Shown here: positions 14,257 through 26,122 of the stretch, in pieces | Position numbering within the stretch: position 1 is the stretch's first letter | Layout: the number at the start of each line of letters is the position of its first letter | Assembly (NCBI RefSeq): GCF_052324685.1 | Contig: NC_135220.1 | Span: forward strand, 24,532,823-24,596,822 | Source: Brachyhypopomus gauderio | Lineage: Eukaryota > Chordata > Actinopteri > Gymnotiformes > Hypopomidae | Length of the DNA: 64,000 nt | Direction: 5' to 3' | The notes under the pieces: model-generated | Database searches by the model: none | What the model saw: only the letters and a program-made list of their open reading frames with translations | Told to the model about the DNA's origin: nothing | Position numbers and translations under genes: made by a program

Positions 14257-14492
14257 CTTTCCACGTGCGTTCGCCAATGCCGAAAAGTGGTCAGAGGCGA
14301 TATCAGCACGTGTGAGTCCAGTGAAAAGTCCGGAGATATAATTTCTTACTGAACAGTAAAGCAATTTAAGGCAACTGATATAGAGTTAGCTCATTAGAAA
14401 TAAGCTAATCAATCCAATCGTGAATAATGTAAATAAACTAATGAGAGGCCAACTGCTCTGTGGAGTCCTCCCAGTCCAAATAAGCTACGTCT
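14257..14492. promoter_or_regulatory. ddx56 upstream region
   Basis: The start of the divergent spacer between ddx56 (-) and ccar2 (+). It presumably contains the ddx56 transcription start within the first 100-200 bases. No TATA box is apparent, as expected of a housekeeping promoter. Confidence 0.4.
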
Positions 14493-14840
14493 GAGGCCCC
14501 GCCGCTAGGTGGCAGTAGTGCGTGTCTGTGGAGGCCCCGCCGCTAGGTGGCAGTAGTGCGTGTCTGTGGAGGCCCCGCCGCTAGGTGGCAGTAGTGCGTG
14601 TCTGTGGAGGCCCCGCCGCTAGGTGGCAGTAGTGCGTGTCTGTGGAGGCCCCGCCGCTAGGTGGCAGTAGTGTGTCTCAGTAGAGGCCCGCCGCTAGGTG
14701 GCAGTAGTGTGTCTCAGTAGAGGCCCGCCGCTAGGTGGCAGTAGTGCGTCTCGGTGGAGCTCGCCGCTAGGTGGCAGTAGTGTGTCTCAGTAGAGGCCCG
14801 CCGCTAGGTGGCAGTAGTGCGTCTCGGTGGAGGCCCGCCG
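14493..14840 (+). repeat. Minisatellite of nine CTCF-like motifs
   Basis: Tandem units of 36-38 bp, each containing CCGCTAGGTGGCAGTAGTG. The CTAGGT word starts at 14505, 14543, 14581, 14619, 14657, 14694, 14731, 14767 and 14804; a tenth unit is cut short at 14840. Copies 1-5 share a 38-bp unit with GTGCGTGTCTGTGGAGG, copies 6-9 a shorter unit with GTGTGTCTCAGTAGAGG or a close variant. The core fits the CTCF consensus CCRSYAGRKGGCRSY at every position, always on the + strand. It lies in the shared promoter region of ddx56 and ccar2. Confidence 0.95.
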
Positions 14841-15420
14841 CACTTTACTCCACAGAGAAGAGGAAGGAGACAGATCGATAGACAAGAAGCTCGAGGTGAG
14901 TTTGACTTCTAAATGGGAAAGTAATAATATCGTCAGTGAAAATTAATTGTTGACTATCGTTTCGGTGAAAAAAGGCAGTCAGTGAAAACGTAGCTGAATG
15001 CATTTGGCGGTCAGTTGGCAGCTGGCTAGGTTAGCTAGCTAACGGCTTTATGTGCTGTAGGTAGCTCGGAGATACAGGTTAGCTAGCTAGCTGGTTCTCC
15101 TGGCTTGATGGCTGGGAAGCTAAAACCGACCTGGAATTTGATATAGCAGCAGATAAAGTTGCCTTTCCTTAACCAGATGTCAATGATCTGTTATGGTTAA
15201 TACCGAGATTAAGAGTGATTCACTGTTCAAACTGTTGTGCTATTACTAAATATTTAATTTGAACGTTATTTCTTAGGTTTTTTTACAATAACTTTTTACA
15301 GTAGCTTAGTTAGCCACATTTGGCCCATGTTTGTTGTAGTAGAAAGAACCGGTGGAATATATATATATATATATATATATTACGAGGTCTTCCTCCGGTT
15401 CTTTCTACTATATATATATA

Positions 15421-15463
<43 letters not shown>

Positions 15464-15525
15464 ATATATGTATGTATAACTTGGGTCTCTCTGAATTCCC
15501 CTCTCGCAAACGGAAGCAAGCTGAT
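14841..15525 (+). promoter_or_regulatory. ccar2 promoter-proximal region and noncoding exon 1
   Basis: A likely noncoding first exon ends at 14895 (gctcgag before gtgagt). The following intron holds the AT-rich inverted repeat at 15337-15475 and ends before the ATG-bearing exon, whose acceptor is probably cggaag just before 15518. Nothing else is recognised. Confidence 0.5.
15337..15475. repeat. (AT)n with embedded 21-bp inverted repeat
   Basis: A 21-bp arm at 15337-15357 (tagtagaaagaaccggtgga...) is repeated inverted at 15390-15410 with one mismatch. The arms surround (AT)n, and further (AT/GT)n follows to about 15475. It can fold as a hairpin. It lies in the 5' intron of ccar2. Confidence 0.85.
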
Positions 15526-16790
15526 ATGGAAACACAGGTACGTTCTATCTTAACCGAGTGTTATAACAGCACTGTTATAACTGCAGTCTTACTCTAGATT
15601 AATTGAAGGAATTGTTTCTCAGATGAGGCAGCGAGTTTTCACAGGAGTCGTCACCCAGCTGCAGGACCACCATGGGATGGTGGACCAGGAGGTGCGCTTC
15701 CCTATAAGGTCTGCGTCTTCGTGCTTCCACTCACGGTGAGTGCTTTACGGTATGGCGCCACGGCCCGCTCACTCTCCTCCGTTGGCATTCTGCAGCGTTG
15801 TGGTGGGGAGAGTGCCCTTGGTTGGCGAGAAGGTGCTGGTGAAGGCGGTGCAGGATCCGTCGCAGCCTGTCAGCTGGACAGCCCAACGAGTGCAGGCGCT
15901 TAATGGACAGGTAGGCTGTCTCTTCATAATATGGTAGATGTGTTTGCAGCGTCAGCCTCCCGACGATTAAATTAAATTGCCCCTCCCGTGTCCTGCTTTT
16001 CACTGTATCCTGTAAGCCGTTCAAGTCTCCTCCTCCGTTGTTGCCCTCCATGTCTACAAACATGAAGCCGGGGATTTTGGGAAATAAACCCCAACCGCTG
16101 CTGAAGTCCCCCAAAATCCCTCCACTTATTCCTAGTATGCAGTCAAACCCAGGTAAGAGAGTTGTTCTTATTAAAATACCCAATGCTACTTTTACAATAA
16201 CGGCTTCATGGTGTAATCCCCAAGAGCACAGATTCCTTGTTTCATTCCCTGTATATCCTGATTTCCAACCTGGTTTGTGTCTCAGGTGGTATGCACCAGA
16301 TGCCGCATCACCAGCAACTGCCCTGGACTCCTCCATTTGACGGCTGGGGCGGGGGAGGCAGGAAGAGACACTGCGAGGCCATAGGAGGGCGACGAGGTGG
16401 CCGCTGGTGAGTTATTCCCCTGTGGTTTGCATTGCTCCAGGAGGTCGTTTTGAGATTTGAGTCTTGTCGTCGTCATGGCTTGGCAAGTGAAGTTGGCCTG
16501 GTTAGAGCACGGCTGCTATTCAGGCCTCTGATTGTCTTTTTTGTTCCGGATGGGCTCTGTGTACACTCCAAGCACATGGGCTCATCCATCCCAACCCGTC
16601 CCCTGCTCTGTTCTTTGGCTCAGGGAGGAGGGTGGAGCCCCCTGGTCATGTGACAGCTCACACCTGAAGAGGAGGAGGTGGAGAGCCCCGGCTGAGGATG
16701 AGGTGCCGAAGAAGAGCAGCTCCGTGGCTACCCAGAGTGCACCTCTCTTCTCCCGCTTCCCACGAGATAGGTGCCTGTGCTTAGGACATA

Positions 16791-16822
<32 letters not shown>

Positions 16823-19800
16823 GTTTATGTTGAGCAAAAGAAGCAAGTCTTTACTCTGGACTTAAAGAAGCCTATAGAGCTTTCACATCAAAATGATTCC
16901 AGAGTTTGGGAACTATTTCTGAAAAAAGCCAGTTTAAGGTGCCATGAGAGTGCCATGACTTGGGCAGGAAAGCGTGCATGCGTTTAAACTTCCCTCTGGC
17001 TCCCTCTTTAGCCAGGCCTGCGGTAGCCTGGAGCTGCGTATGCGCTACCCCCACCTCCGCACCCCCGCCTCCCTCTTCCACGTGCAGCTCTGTTGGCCCG
17101 AGAGCTTCCCCCCCAGACAGCCACTGCCACTCGCCGGACCCTGCCTCTTCCACGTGGGCCCCGGCCGGGCAGAGGCACTCGCCCCCGAGCCCGAACCCGC
17201 TGCCCCGACGTTCTCCGTTAAGGTACCCGTTGGAGAGTAGTCCCAGGCTGCGGGGAAGCCGCACGTGATTCTAGCCCCGCTCGTGCCCGTCCACCCTAGT
17301 CATGGTCGTTTGTTGTCCTTGAAGGTGGTGCTGCTGTCCTTGCCGGCTATGGAGGACTTCTACTCTCAGTGCTGCGGCTGTGCAGAGGACGGCCAGGCTC
17401 ACGGGGACACGGTGCACCCTATAACCCTGTTTAAGGTCCGCACGTCCTGCCCTCCATCCTGCTCGTATTTGAATATCCGTCATGTTCACTATCTAGCAAC
17501 AATCAGTTTATCGTTGTTGGTATAAGGCTGCATAATGAGAATAGAATATTGTTTTGATTATGTTGATGGATATGATTTGGGAGTTGCATTGCAGTACACT
17601 TATTGTGTAAATATCTTCTCAGAAATTGGATCATTATGTAATTATACTGTGTGTGTGTGTGATGTGACGCAGTTTCTGTTGTTGGAGAGAAACGGAGAGT
17701 TGGAGTTCCCTGGAGGTCCCTGGTCATCCAAGGTGGACGGTCCCAGTCCAGCCAAGGACACCAGCTCTCTGGTCCGCACTGCGGTGCGCTGTGTGAAGGA
17801 GCAGACCGATCTGGACCTCTCAGCCTGCACGCAATGGTCAGTCCTTCAGCTAACGCCACACACTCGTAATCATGCACCCACGACTTTGTGTACGGATGTT
17901 TCTCAATGCTGAGACATCAATGTGTGTTTAGCTCCTGTAACTGTGAGGTTTCTAATTCTTTTAGGTATGTGAGTACTCTTTTGTTTTTTATTACTTAATC
18001 ATCACCATGTTTTGCAGGTGTGTTTTGTGTTCGTTGAGCAATGATTCCACTGTTGAATTTTGACTGATGTTTCACCCTGCTAACTCAGGCACAAAATGGC
18101 AGAACTCAGACTGCTGTCTGGTGATAAAATGGAGACCGTTGTGATCTTCATGCCAGATGTGTGGAATCTAGTACAGACGGCGGAGGAGTGGTCCAAGTCC
18201 CGCGAGGAGCAGAAGGTTTGGGAGAGCGCCACCTCAGCTCGTGCACGGCGTGCATGTTCTCCACAACTGAGGGGGGGGGGGGGGGGGGGGCGCAGACCGG
18301 GAGTAAAATGTGCAACGTGTGATTTGAACAGTGTTTGTGCCTGTGGCGCTTGCAGGCAGATGAGCCGCCTTACCCCGACACGCCGTCTCTGGTCCTTCAG
18401 CCCTCCGCAGGCCTGAGTGTGTCCGCCGTCCCCCTCTCGACTTTACTGGAGCCCCACAGCTCCCCGAACTGCAGCACATTCGAGGTTCGTGGGCTGTGCC
18501 CTGCCCACAAACACGGGCAGCCAATTGTGCTTTAGAATCTGCTTTCTGGCAAAAGCTTAACCGTGCTTTTGAAAGTGGTTGCCACACAGCAGTCCTTTGA
18601 ATTGTGCGTACGTAACGTTCAGTGTTGTCGCATGAGAGCGTCAGAGGCTAGAAATATATGGCGATTTCTATACAATGTCTTTAAATTTATTTATTTTTTA
18701 CTATGAATCAGCTATTTTCATTTTGCTTGTCATCTTGCATGTAGGATGTTTCTTTTCATTTGTAAGCCGTGTGCTGTGCGGTTGACTGGGTCTCCTTCAG
18801 GTTTGTTTGGCCAGTGAGCTGTTTAGTGAGATGCTCCAGAGGGATTTTGGACTACAGCTGTACCACTCACTCTGCAGCCTGCCTCATGGTCCTAGTGCAC
18901 CCCAACCCAATACCATGACAGAGGACATCGAAGCTCCCCTGGTACTCAGACCCCATAAGAAATAATGCATGGAAAAAAAACCACTTGAAGTTAATACAAT
19001 CAATGGCAGCAGCGAAGTGCTGATTCTGATGTCCTTGCGTGCCGTCTCAGCAAGATGAGCCGGAAAAGGCAGACAAGCAGGTGAAGAAAAGGGGAACGAG
19101 CGATGCTGGGAAGAAGAAGACAAAGGAGGAGTGTGGAGGTGGGGAGGAGATGGTTGGGAAGGAGGAGCTGGACCTGCCTGAGAACCCGACGGAGAACCGG
19201 AGGGAGAGCAGGAGCCAAGAAGGAGGTGACGAGGAGTTGCCCGGTGGGATATCGGACAGTCCGTCACTCAAGGACAATGTGAGGACTGAGTCGCTCGTGT
19301 GATGCTTGCGTGTTTGCATGCTTATCAGGATGCCTCCTTTATTTTTCCTCACTCATGTTACATGTCAGAGATCATTGGCAAAGTCTTATTCATCACAGCT
19401 TTAATGCTCACTTTTAATCTTTGTATTGCATAAAAGCAAGTACATTATTCTGAATCTCTCTCTCTCTCTATGTCTCTCTCTCTCTCAAGGATGGCCCCTT
19501 GGGCCAGTGTGAAGAGCTTCCTCGCAAGGTGCTTCTCTCCTGGGTGTTTTTTGACAGGCAGCTCATAGGCCACCTAAGAGAACAGGACCTGCAGGACATC
19601 CTGCTGTCCCTTGGACTCTACCTCACTCCAGCTCAGGTCTTACTTCCTTCATAACGGGACTTTCGGACAGGAAGGGTTTAAGTTGTGACTTGCAAACAGG
19701 CAAAGAAAGGACATTTAAGTTTTTTTTTTTTTTTTTTGTTATTTCACGGTTTAGGCACAGAACCTAGTCAGAAAGGCATCGGTTGGTGGACGGTGTTTGT

Positions 19801-20610
19801 ACCGCAAGCTGTGCTCTCGTTGGACAGACCAAGAGGAGGTGGCCTGTGATCTCAGTGCTGAGGGTATGATGTATAACCACCACACACCCTCACCCAAAGA
19901 TGCAAAGTCATTCTAAATGTTCTGATGTATTACACCACATCACCTTTTTTTTTTTTTTTTTTTTACTCAGGCAATAAAGCCTTGTTACCCGGCCTGCCTC
20001 CCAAGGAGAGGGGCTCTTCTCGCCGGTCAACGGGCAGCGCTAACCCGGACGTGGTCAACTACAAGGGGAACGTTGTGAATGTCCCTAACCTGCTGCAGTC
20101 CCTGGAGAGCAGCAGAGAGGCCCAGCGTGAGCTGGAGAGACGCCTCAGCTGTCTGCAGGCCAGACTGGGTACTGTTGACCTGCTTCCACTGCCCCGGTCT
20201 GGTGGGAGGGGGGGGAATTAGTGGGATGGTAGAAGTTGAAAGCCAAAAGTGCTGCTCTGGGGGTGATCTGCTTTAATGAATTGTATGGTAATTATGGACC
20301 TTTATTTAGTGTGTGGGTGTGTGTGTGTTTTACAGAGGCAGCTGAGGCAAAGCAGGTTTCTCACCAACAGGAGCAGCTGAAGAGCAAGCTGGAGAAAGCG
20401 GAGTCCCTCAATAAGACGTATGAGAAGAGTCTGAAGGAGAACGCCGGACATATGATCGCCGTCATCGAAAAGATGCAGAAAATGGTCGATCAGGTAGATT
20501 CGCCGTGATGTCCCCGATATTAAATTTGAATTTGGTTTTCAAGCTTTTCCAATCGTTTTATCCGTTTGCAGACAACGCTCCTTACAAGGACGAAGGAGGA
20601 GAAAGACTGA
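15526..20610 (+). CDS. ccar2: Cell cycle and apoptosis regulator 2 (DBC1)-like
   Basis: Nuclear regulator of transcription, splicing and SIRT1/HDAC3 in its family. Coding exons: 15526-15537, 15623-15708, 15796-15910, 16017-16152, 16286-16406, 16624-16770, 17012-17222, 17325-17435, 17673-17836, 18089-18215, 18356-18484, 18801-18941, 19051-19278, 19490-19636, 19755-19863, 19971-20168, 20336-20493, 20572-20610; 792 residues (human CCAR2 923). Order: S1-like RVFTGVVTQLQDHHG and VPLVGEKVLVKA; GILGNKPQPLLKSPKIPPL; RYPHLRTPASLFHVQLCW; the inactive Nudix-like FPGGPWSSKVDGP...DLSACTQW; VVIFMPDVWNLVQ; SELFSEMLQRDFGLQLY; an acidic Lys/Glu-rich stretch; the EF-hand-like LSWVFFDRQLIGHLREQDL; and a C-terminal coiled coil. 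No SAP domain is seen, which favours CCAR2 over CCAR1. The start METQ is short compared with human; basic codons just upstream (RKRKQAD) are in frame, so the true start may lie earlier. Confidence 0.92.
16789..16821. repeat. (ATT)n microsatellite in ccar2 intron
   Basis: About eleven ATT units within the intron after the exon ending at 16770. No function is implied. Confidence 0.9.
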
Positions 20611-21728
20611 CCTGACTGCTCGAGCGCCAGAGCCACCTGGAACAGTTTTGTAATTTATAAGTGCGCATTTCTTTTTCAGCCATCATAAACACCATTTAGA
20701 CGTGGAGTATAAGTGGGACTGTGTAGTTCCAGTATCTTTACAAATGTCAACACTCAACACCAGCTTAAATTCAGAGACTGTCTGAAAGATTTTTGTTTAG
20801 AAACGTTAGTTTAGTTTATTATAGAACTTGCCTAGATACGTTAACTTTACCCTCTGTGTAGATACTATGAAAGTTAATGTCATAATTTTGTGATTTACTT
20901 TATATTATTATTTATTTTATCTTTAAATCTCGTAAAGGGGAAGGGGGTTATTAAAATACCAAGTTTTGGATAGTGGTTTGATCTCTATCTTGAGTGTTCT
21001 CTCTTCTTGGGTCAAATGTGTATGTGACTGGGTGTTCCTCACTGAAGGGAGTCTTTTTGTTCATTAAGCAATAATCAACAAGTTGCCTAATACTAAAATC
21101 TCTAAATCCGACTCTCTAAATCTAAACATTATAGGAAAGTAAGTAAACATATGTACATACAGTGATATACTGTATGCATGCACAATACTTATGCAGTATA
21201 AATCTATACAAATAACTATTTTAATTAATGATTAAGTATGCATCACGTCAAAATTGTAATATTAATTAGAACAGACGATAATTAAAAGTAATAGTTAAAA
21301 AGTTAATAAACTAGTGCCTTGTTATGAAACGGTTGTAGAAAGGCCAGAAAATTCAGATTTTCGAACCGTCAAATACAGATGATAATGTGTTTGTGCCTTT
21401 TTCCGTGTTTAAGCCCATGTTTAAGCTTTAAGTGCGTAGTTTTGTAAAGTTTCGTTCTTTGTCGTGTTGACGAGGCTACACACGGGAGTGTTCGCTGTTC
21501 CCAAAGATAAATTATGTACATAGTACAGCGACACTGCTCTTGCTGGTTTAACGGGCCACTGTCTCACGTCGTTATTGTGCAATTGATAGAGGACGATTGT
21601 TTCCATTAAATTCGTCTCCCGCCATTTTGGCAACACGTATGACGCGCGTGCATTAACGAAAATCTCCGGTTCTGCGAATTTGACTTATACATTCTGGGCA
21701 TCGAGACTCCAACGCGCTATCAGGCGAC
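20611..21728 (+). other. ccar2 3' UTR and h2az2 promoter region
   Basis: ATTAAA near 20950, about 340 bases after the ccar2 stop codon, is a candidate polyadenylation signal. The last few hundred bases before 21729 include the h2az2 promoter and 5' UTR. A GC-richer stretch with CpGs (tgacgcgcgtgc) lies near 21640. No other gene is visible. Confidence 0.45.
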
Positions 21729-24199
21729 ATGGTAAAAATGTTTTTAATGATTTTGGTATACCGTCTAGTTATTTTACCCTGGCGGCCAAAGCCACACGTT
21801 CTCTTGTTCGTGTTTTATTTTGTTAATATTTCCATCCATCTTTTTTTGCGTAAAACGCGACTCGCCGTGTTTTAGAAAGACAGCTACAGTTAGCTAGCAT
21901 GTTGCGGTGAAAGAGCGCCAACCGCTGTAGCTACACAAGTAAACCTTGTGCGTTTTCCAGGGAAGATTTTATTACATTTTGCTAGGCACAATAAATTATT
22001 TGTTAAGTACTATTACTGCACGTCCGTATTAAATAATTGCATTAGGTGGAGATTTCCCACCTGTTTTATCTAGTTGGATAACTCGCTAGAGCGGTTGTGT
22101 AATGATCTTATAAGCTGCTTCGCTAATTAGCCGGTGGTGTGTGGCTAATGTTAGCGTGGTGGGCTTGGCGCCTCTCCCCTCAGTAACGGACGGAACTAGC
22201 CGGCGGCCGCTGCTCGGTTAGCTGCTATTGGCTAGCTCGGTTACGTTGGACAGATAGCATCGCTAGTTAGCTGATTGATTACTATAGGTTCAAGTGAAAC
22301 GTAAACGTTTATTAGTAACTTACGCCCTCGGCGGTGGAAATATTTGTCTAAACATGTTGGAGCAATCTAGTTAACTAAGTTAATATTAGTTAAGTTAATA
22401 TTAGATAAGTTAATGTTAGTTTTTCGGTAGCAACATGTTGGGTATCTTATCGAGGTAGTATTTGTGGCGTCTTGTACGGTCATTTGAACGGTTAGTTAAG
22501 TTGACCCATATCTTGGACATTTAACCGGTTAACTAGCATGGCTATTATTAATTTAGGAGATGGACCGTTTATTTTATATCTAGGTTAGTCTTAGGAAGGA
22601 TGGATAACGTAGATACCTGATTCGGATTAAGATTATTATATAATATAAATGATATACAGATTATATAATTTTATATATTTTTATCTAGGTTACTGTTAAC
22701 ATTAGATAGCTAACTCGAATTAAACGTATTATATAAACTGTTGGTGTATTGGTTTTCAAGATTTCTACAAGTGACCATCTGCCTGTTTCTCTCAGTTAAT
22801 ACCGCTATTTCGCTATTTGACATGAGTAAATTGAATTGCCACTTTTGGAAACACTTTTGTTTGACTTTGTTAAATTAAAACGAGAATATTAAATTTGGTG
22901 GCTAAATGGGTTACTTTATTAGAAATGTCTGAATTTAAGAGACTGATGAAATGTTGAAATGCCACATTCCTATTTCACGAATCGCTAGGCAGGTGGAAAG
23001 GCTGGGAAAGACAGCGGCAAAGCCAAGGCGAAGGCGGTTTCCCGATCCCAGAGGGCTGGTCTGCAGGCAGGTGTATTTCTCTCGGTCAGTAAGATGCACA
23101 TGCTCCGAGGAGAAGGCGTGTCATGACGGCTGTGCTTTGTCCTGTAGTTCCCGGTAGGTCGTATCCACCGGCATTTGAAGACGCGCACCACGAGCCACGG
23201 GCGCGTGGGCGCCACTGCAGCCGTGTACAGCGCCGCTATCCTGGAGTACCTCACTGCTGAGGTAAAGCTGGAGAGCCACTGTCTCACAGGGGGGCGGGGT
23301 GTTTATGTTAAAGATTGTCATCTGGACTATGGTTTTGTTTTTCTTTTAAATGTTTATATAAAAAAAGAATGCATTCGACTGCATTACCAAAGTTGCTGCA
23401 TAATACAATTTGTGCCCAAAAGCATTTGTAAACTCTTAACTACACATGGTAAAGGTCTGCCTGCATTATGGTGACCACATTATTTGTTTGTTGAATCACA
23501 AAAATCCAGTATGGTCTGATATTAATCCGTGTGCTCACAGGCCATGACCTGAAGGTTACTGATTTGTAAGAAGCCTTAATTGCGTGTTGAAACCACGGTG
23601 CTCCGTTTGTACACTACAGTGTTGATAAAAGGTGGATGGTGCTGCTTCGCGAGCGGCTGCAGGGTGTTTGTGCTTTAGCCCCATGATGTGATTCAGCCTC
23701 CTGCCCACGTGTGTGTGTCAACAGGTGTTGGAGTTGGCAGGTAATGCATCAAAGGACTTGAAGGTGAAGCGCATCACACCGAGACATTTACAGCTGGCCA
23801 TTCGTGGTGACGAGGAGCTGGATTCGCTCATCAAAGCCACCATTGCTGGTGGAGGTTGGTGTTACACACACACAGGCATCAACCGGGCTGATGTAATGAA
23901 AGCACTGACACCCCAGACGTGTGCTGAAGCTCCAATCACTAGATCTCCTTCTGCTAGTCAAGTTATTTTTAAAAATGAAAACAACCGGGACTCGTCTAAT
24001 TTTCCTTGGTGGCCGTTACAACGTGGTATTCATGGTGCCTACTTAACATCAGGCTTGAAGTGTTGGTTTAGTAAGAAACTGAGCCTAGGCCATTGCTTTT
24101 CCTCTTGTGTTTACTCAGTTCTGTTCTGTCCTTGTAGGTGTGATTCCACACATTCACAAGTCACTGATTGGGAAGAAGGGCCAGCAGAAGACTGCGTAG
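21729..24199 (+). CDS. h2az2: Histone variant H2A.Z.2
   Basis: Replacement histone placed at promoters and +1 nucleosomes by SRCAP/p400-type remodellers. Coding exons: 21729-21731 (the ATG alone), 22989-23066, 23148-23261, 23725-23854, 24138-24199, giving 128 residues, the exact family length. It reads [17 protein letters not shown], then [57 protein letters not shown] and ends KKGQQKTA; the final Ala points to H2A.Z.2 rather than H2A.Z.1. The acceptor ctag before GCAGGTGGAAAG gives ATG-GCA-GGT. The second intron appears to have a GC donor: GGTCTGCAG is followed by gcaggt, and using the GT four bases later would shift the frame. Confidence 0.98.
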
Positions 24200-24296
24200 A
24201 GATCAGTGTGATGGTGGTTGTGTAGTTAAAGGCAGACAGCAGAAGACTGCGTAGAGATCAGTGTGATGGTGGTTGTGTAGTTAAAGGCAGACAGCA
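24183..24296 (+). repeat. 55-bp tandem duplication across the h2az2 stop codon
   Basis: A 55-bp unit (24183-24237) containing the last coding codons, the TAG stop and proximal 3' UTR is repeated perfectly at 24238-24292. The second copy lies wholly in the 3' UTR, so the protein is unchanged. Confidence 0.95.
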
Positions 24297-26122
24297 TGGA
24301 GAGGGCAGTTGTTTGTATGTTTATCCCTTTGTCGGGTTATTTTGTAACCGTAGTTTTAACATTTAATAGTTTCCTTTTTAAATTGGTTAAAGAGACACAG
24401 AGTTCTCAATGTAATATGTCATTATTATCGGCATGTGTTCTGAATCTGTTTTATACATAAAACATTGAACTTTTCTTAAATATTTGAATTGTTATGGTTA
24501 TTTCAATAGTGTTGACTTGAGCCATAATAACATCATTCTAGTCCTGATCATTCTACATCATTTGAGATGTTGAGCCACAAGCTGACTTGTTAGCAATGTA
24601 TTTAATGTAAATGAAGGTGATTACTTTGTTACTTGAAAAAGCAGATTTTGTTTTAAAGTATTCACAAGTCTAAAGAAATAAGAAATTTTAGATGGGCCTG
24701 CTAACAAATAATTTATCTTCCAGTATCAGATCTCTGTCCTATCCAGTGTCAGAATAGGCAATAAGTTGTCACACATAGACACACATAATCGTGTTAAGCT
24801 GTAACACGTCTTCACAGATGTCCTAGCACCCTGTAACTGCTGCATTTAGTACTGTCCAGGGGTGGCACCCTCCAGTATTTCTAGTTCAGTTGGACAGATG
24901 GAGTGGTAGTGGTAGCTTCAGTCTCACAGCTATATGCTTCCCTTCAAATTCATCCCATACTGATACAATCATGGATGCAAACTATAGTGGAACAAAACAC
25001 TTTCAAAATATTTGAAGATATATGTGATTCTTAATCTCAGGAAAGATACCAATTGTAAATACTCTAGTATATTTTAGAAGACGAGGTCAAACAACGAAGG
25101 GATGTCACGCTGACCATTTCTCATGATGAGATTACACTTTTGGCATCTTCATTAATTACAGATTGTAATAATTCATGGTAGCTGAGTCATGTGAGCCTGT
25201 GAGAATGATTGTGTGTGTGTGTGTATGTTGTGGCTTCCTGTAATTATGCCTTAGACGGAGCACAGACCATCTAACATTATCTATCATTTAATTTCAGTAT
25301 GAAACCGAAAGCAGATTCAGAATGATCATTTTAAGAAATCAAGACATTGTGATTAAAGCCTGAGTTGCCTGAGCTTGAATGCTGTGCCTTGACTGTACAC
25401 GTATGTTCCTGCTCATGCAAACAGAAAACACCCCCCTCCCCTCCTAGTGTCTAGCTTTTATAGAGATCAGCGGCTGAAACTAAAGTATTCTGCAGGGGTG
25501 CAACAAACCGCTGTGATGGGGACAATAAACGAGTCCACATGTGCACACTCAACAGCCTGTAGCTGTATTCTCCATTGAACATTACAAAACTTTGGTTTTC
25601 AGGGGTAGTTGCACCATGTAATAAACAATGGTGACTATTTTGATTTAGAATGACTGCATTATAATAAAAGTATTTTACCATAGGTTTGACTGTTTTTGCA
25701 TTTTGTCAACCTGTCACATAAGAGCAAAACACATTTGGAATGATATGTTCTTGCTACCGAGGGTTATTTTGTTATTGTTACCTTTCCACTAGAAAGGACA
25801 TGATCACGGTTTTGTCTTTAGACATTTAGAAATTATTCCTATATTTGGTACTATTGTGCCATCTGTTAATCACGTGTGGAAGAGCAGATGCCAAGCAATT
25901 AAACAGCAGCATTCAGACAAACATTTATTACATGGTCATATTGTACAAATAAACATGAACAAAATATACCTTTAAATGACGTGTGTACTTAAATATTTAA
26001 CATCTAAAAAACAAACGTACAAAAAAATAGATATTCATTATTGCACTGCACCCTGTGTTCCAGAACGGGTGTCTATAGACACCTCTAAGACTATAGTCCG
26101 CATGTCTCCCAATTCTCCGTTC
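24297..26122. other. Convergent spacer h2az2 - homeobox gene
   Basis: AT-rich DNA with the h2az2 3' UTR at the left. The ved-like 3' UTR is at the right, where a minus-strand AATAAA is read as tttatt near 25924. A short (TG)n lies near 25210. I see no gene here. Confidence 0.5.

Noticed and set aside
15320-15597. Open frames rich in Tyr-Ile on both strands
   Set aside because: They are translations of the (AT)n microsatellite, not genes.
23713-24225. A 170-codon frame spanning h2az2 exons 4 and 5
   Set aside because: It reads through the intron 23855-24137 and is out of frame in exon 5; the spliced histone is clear.
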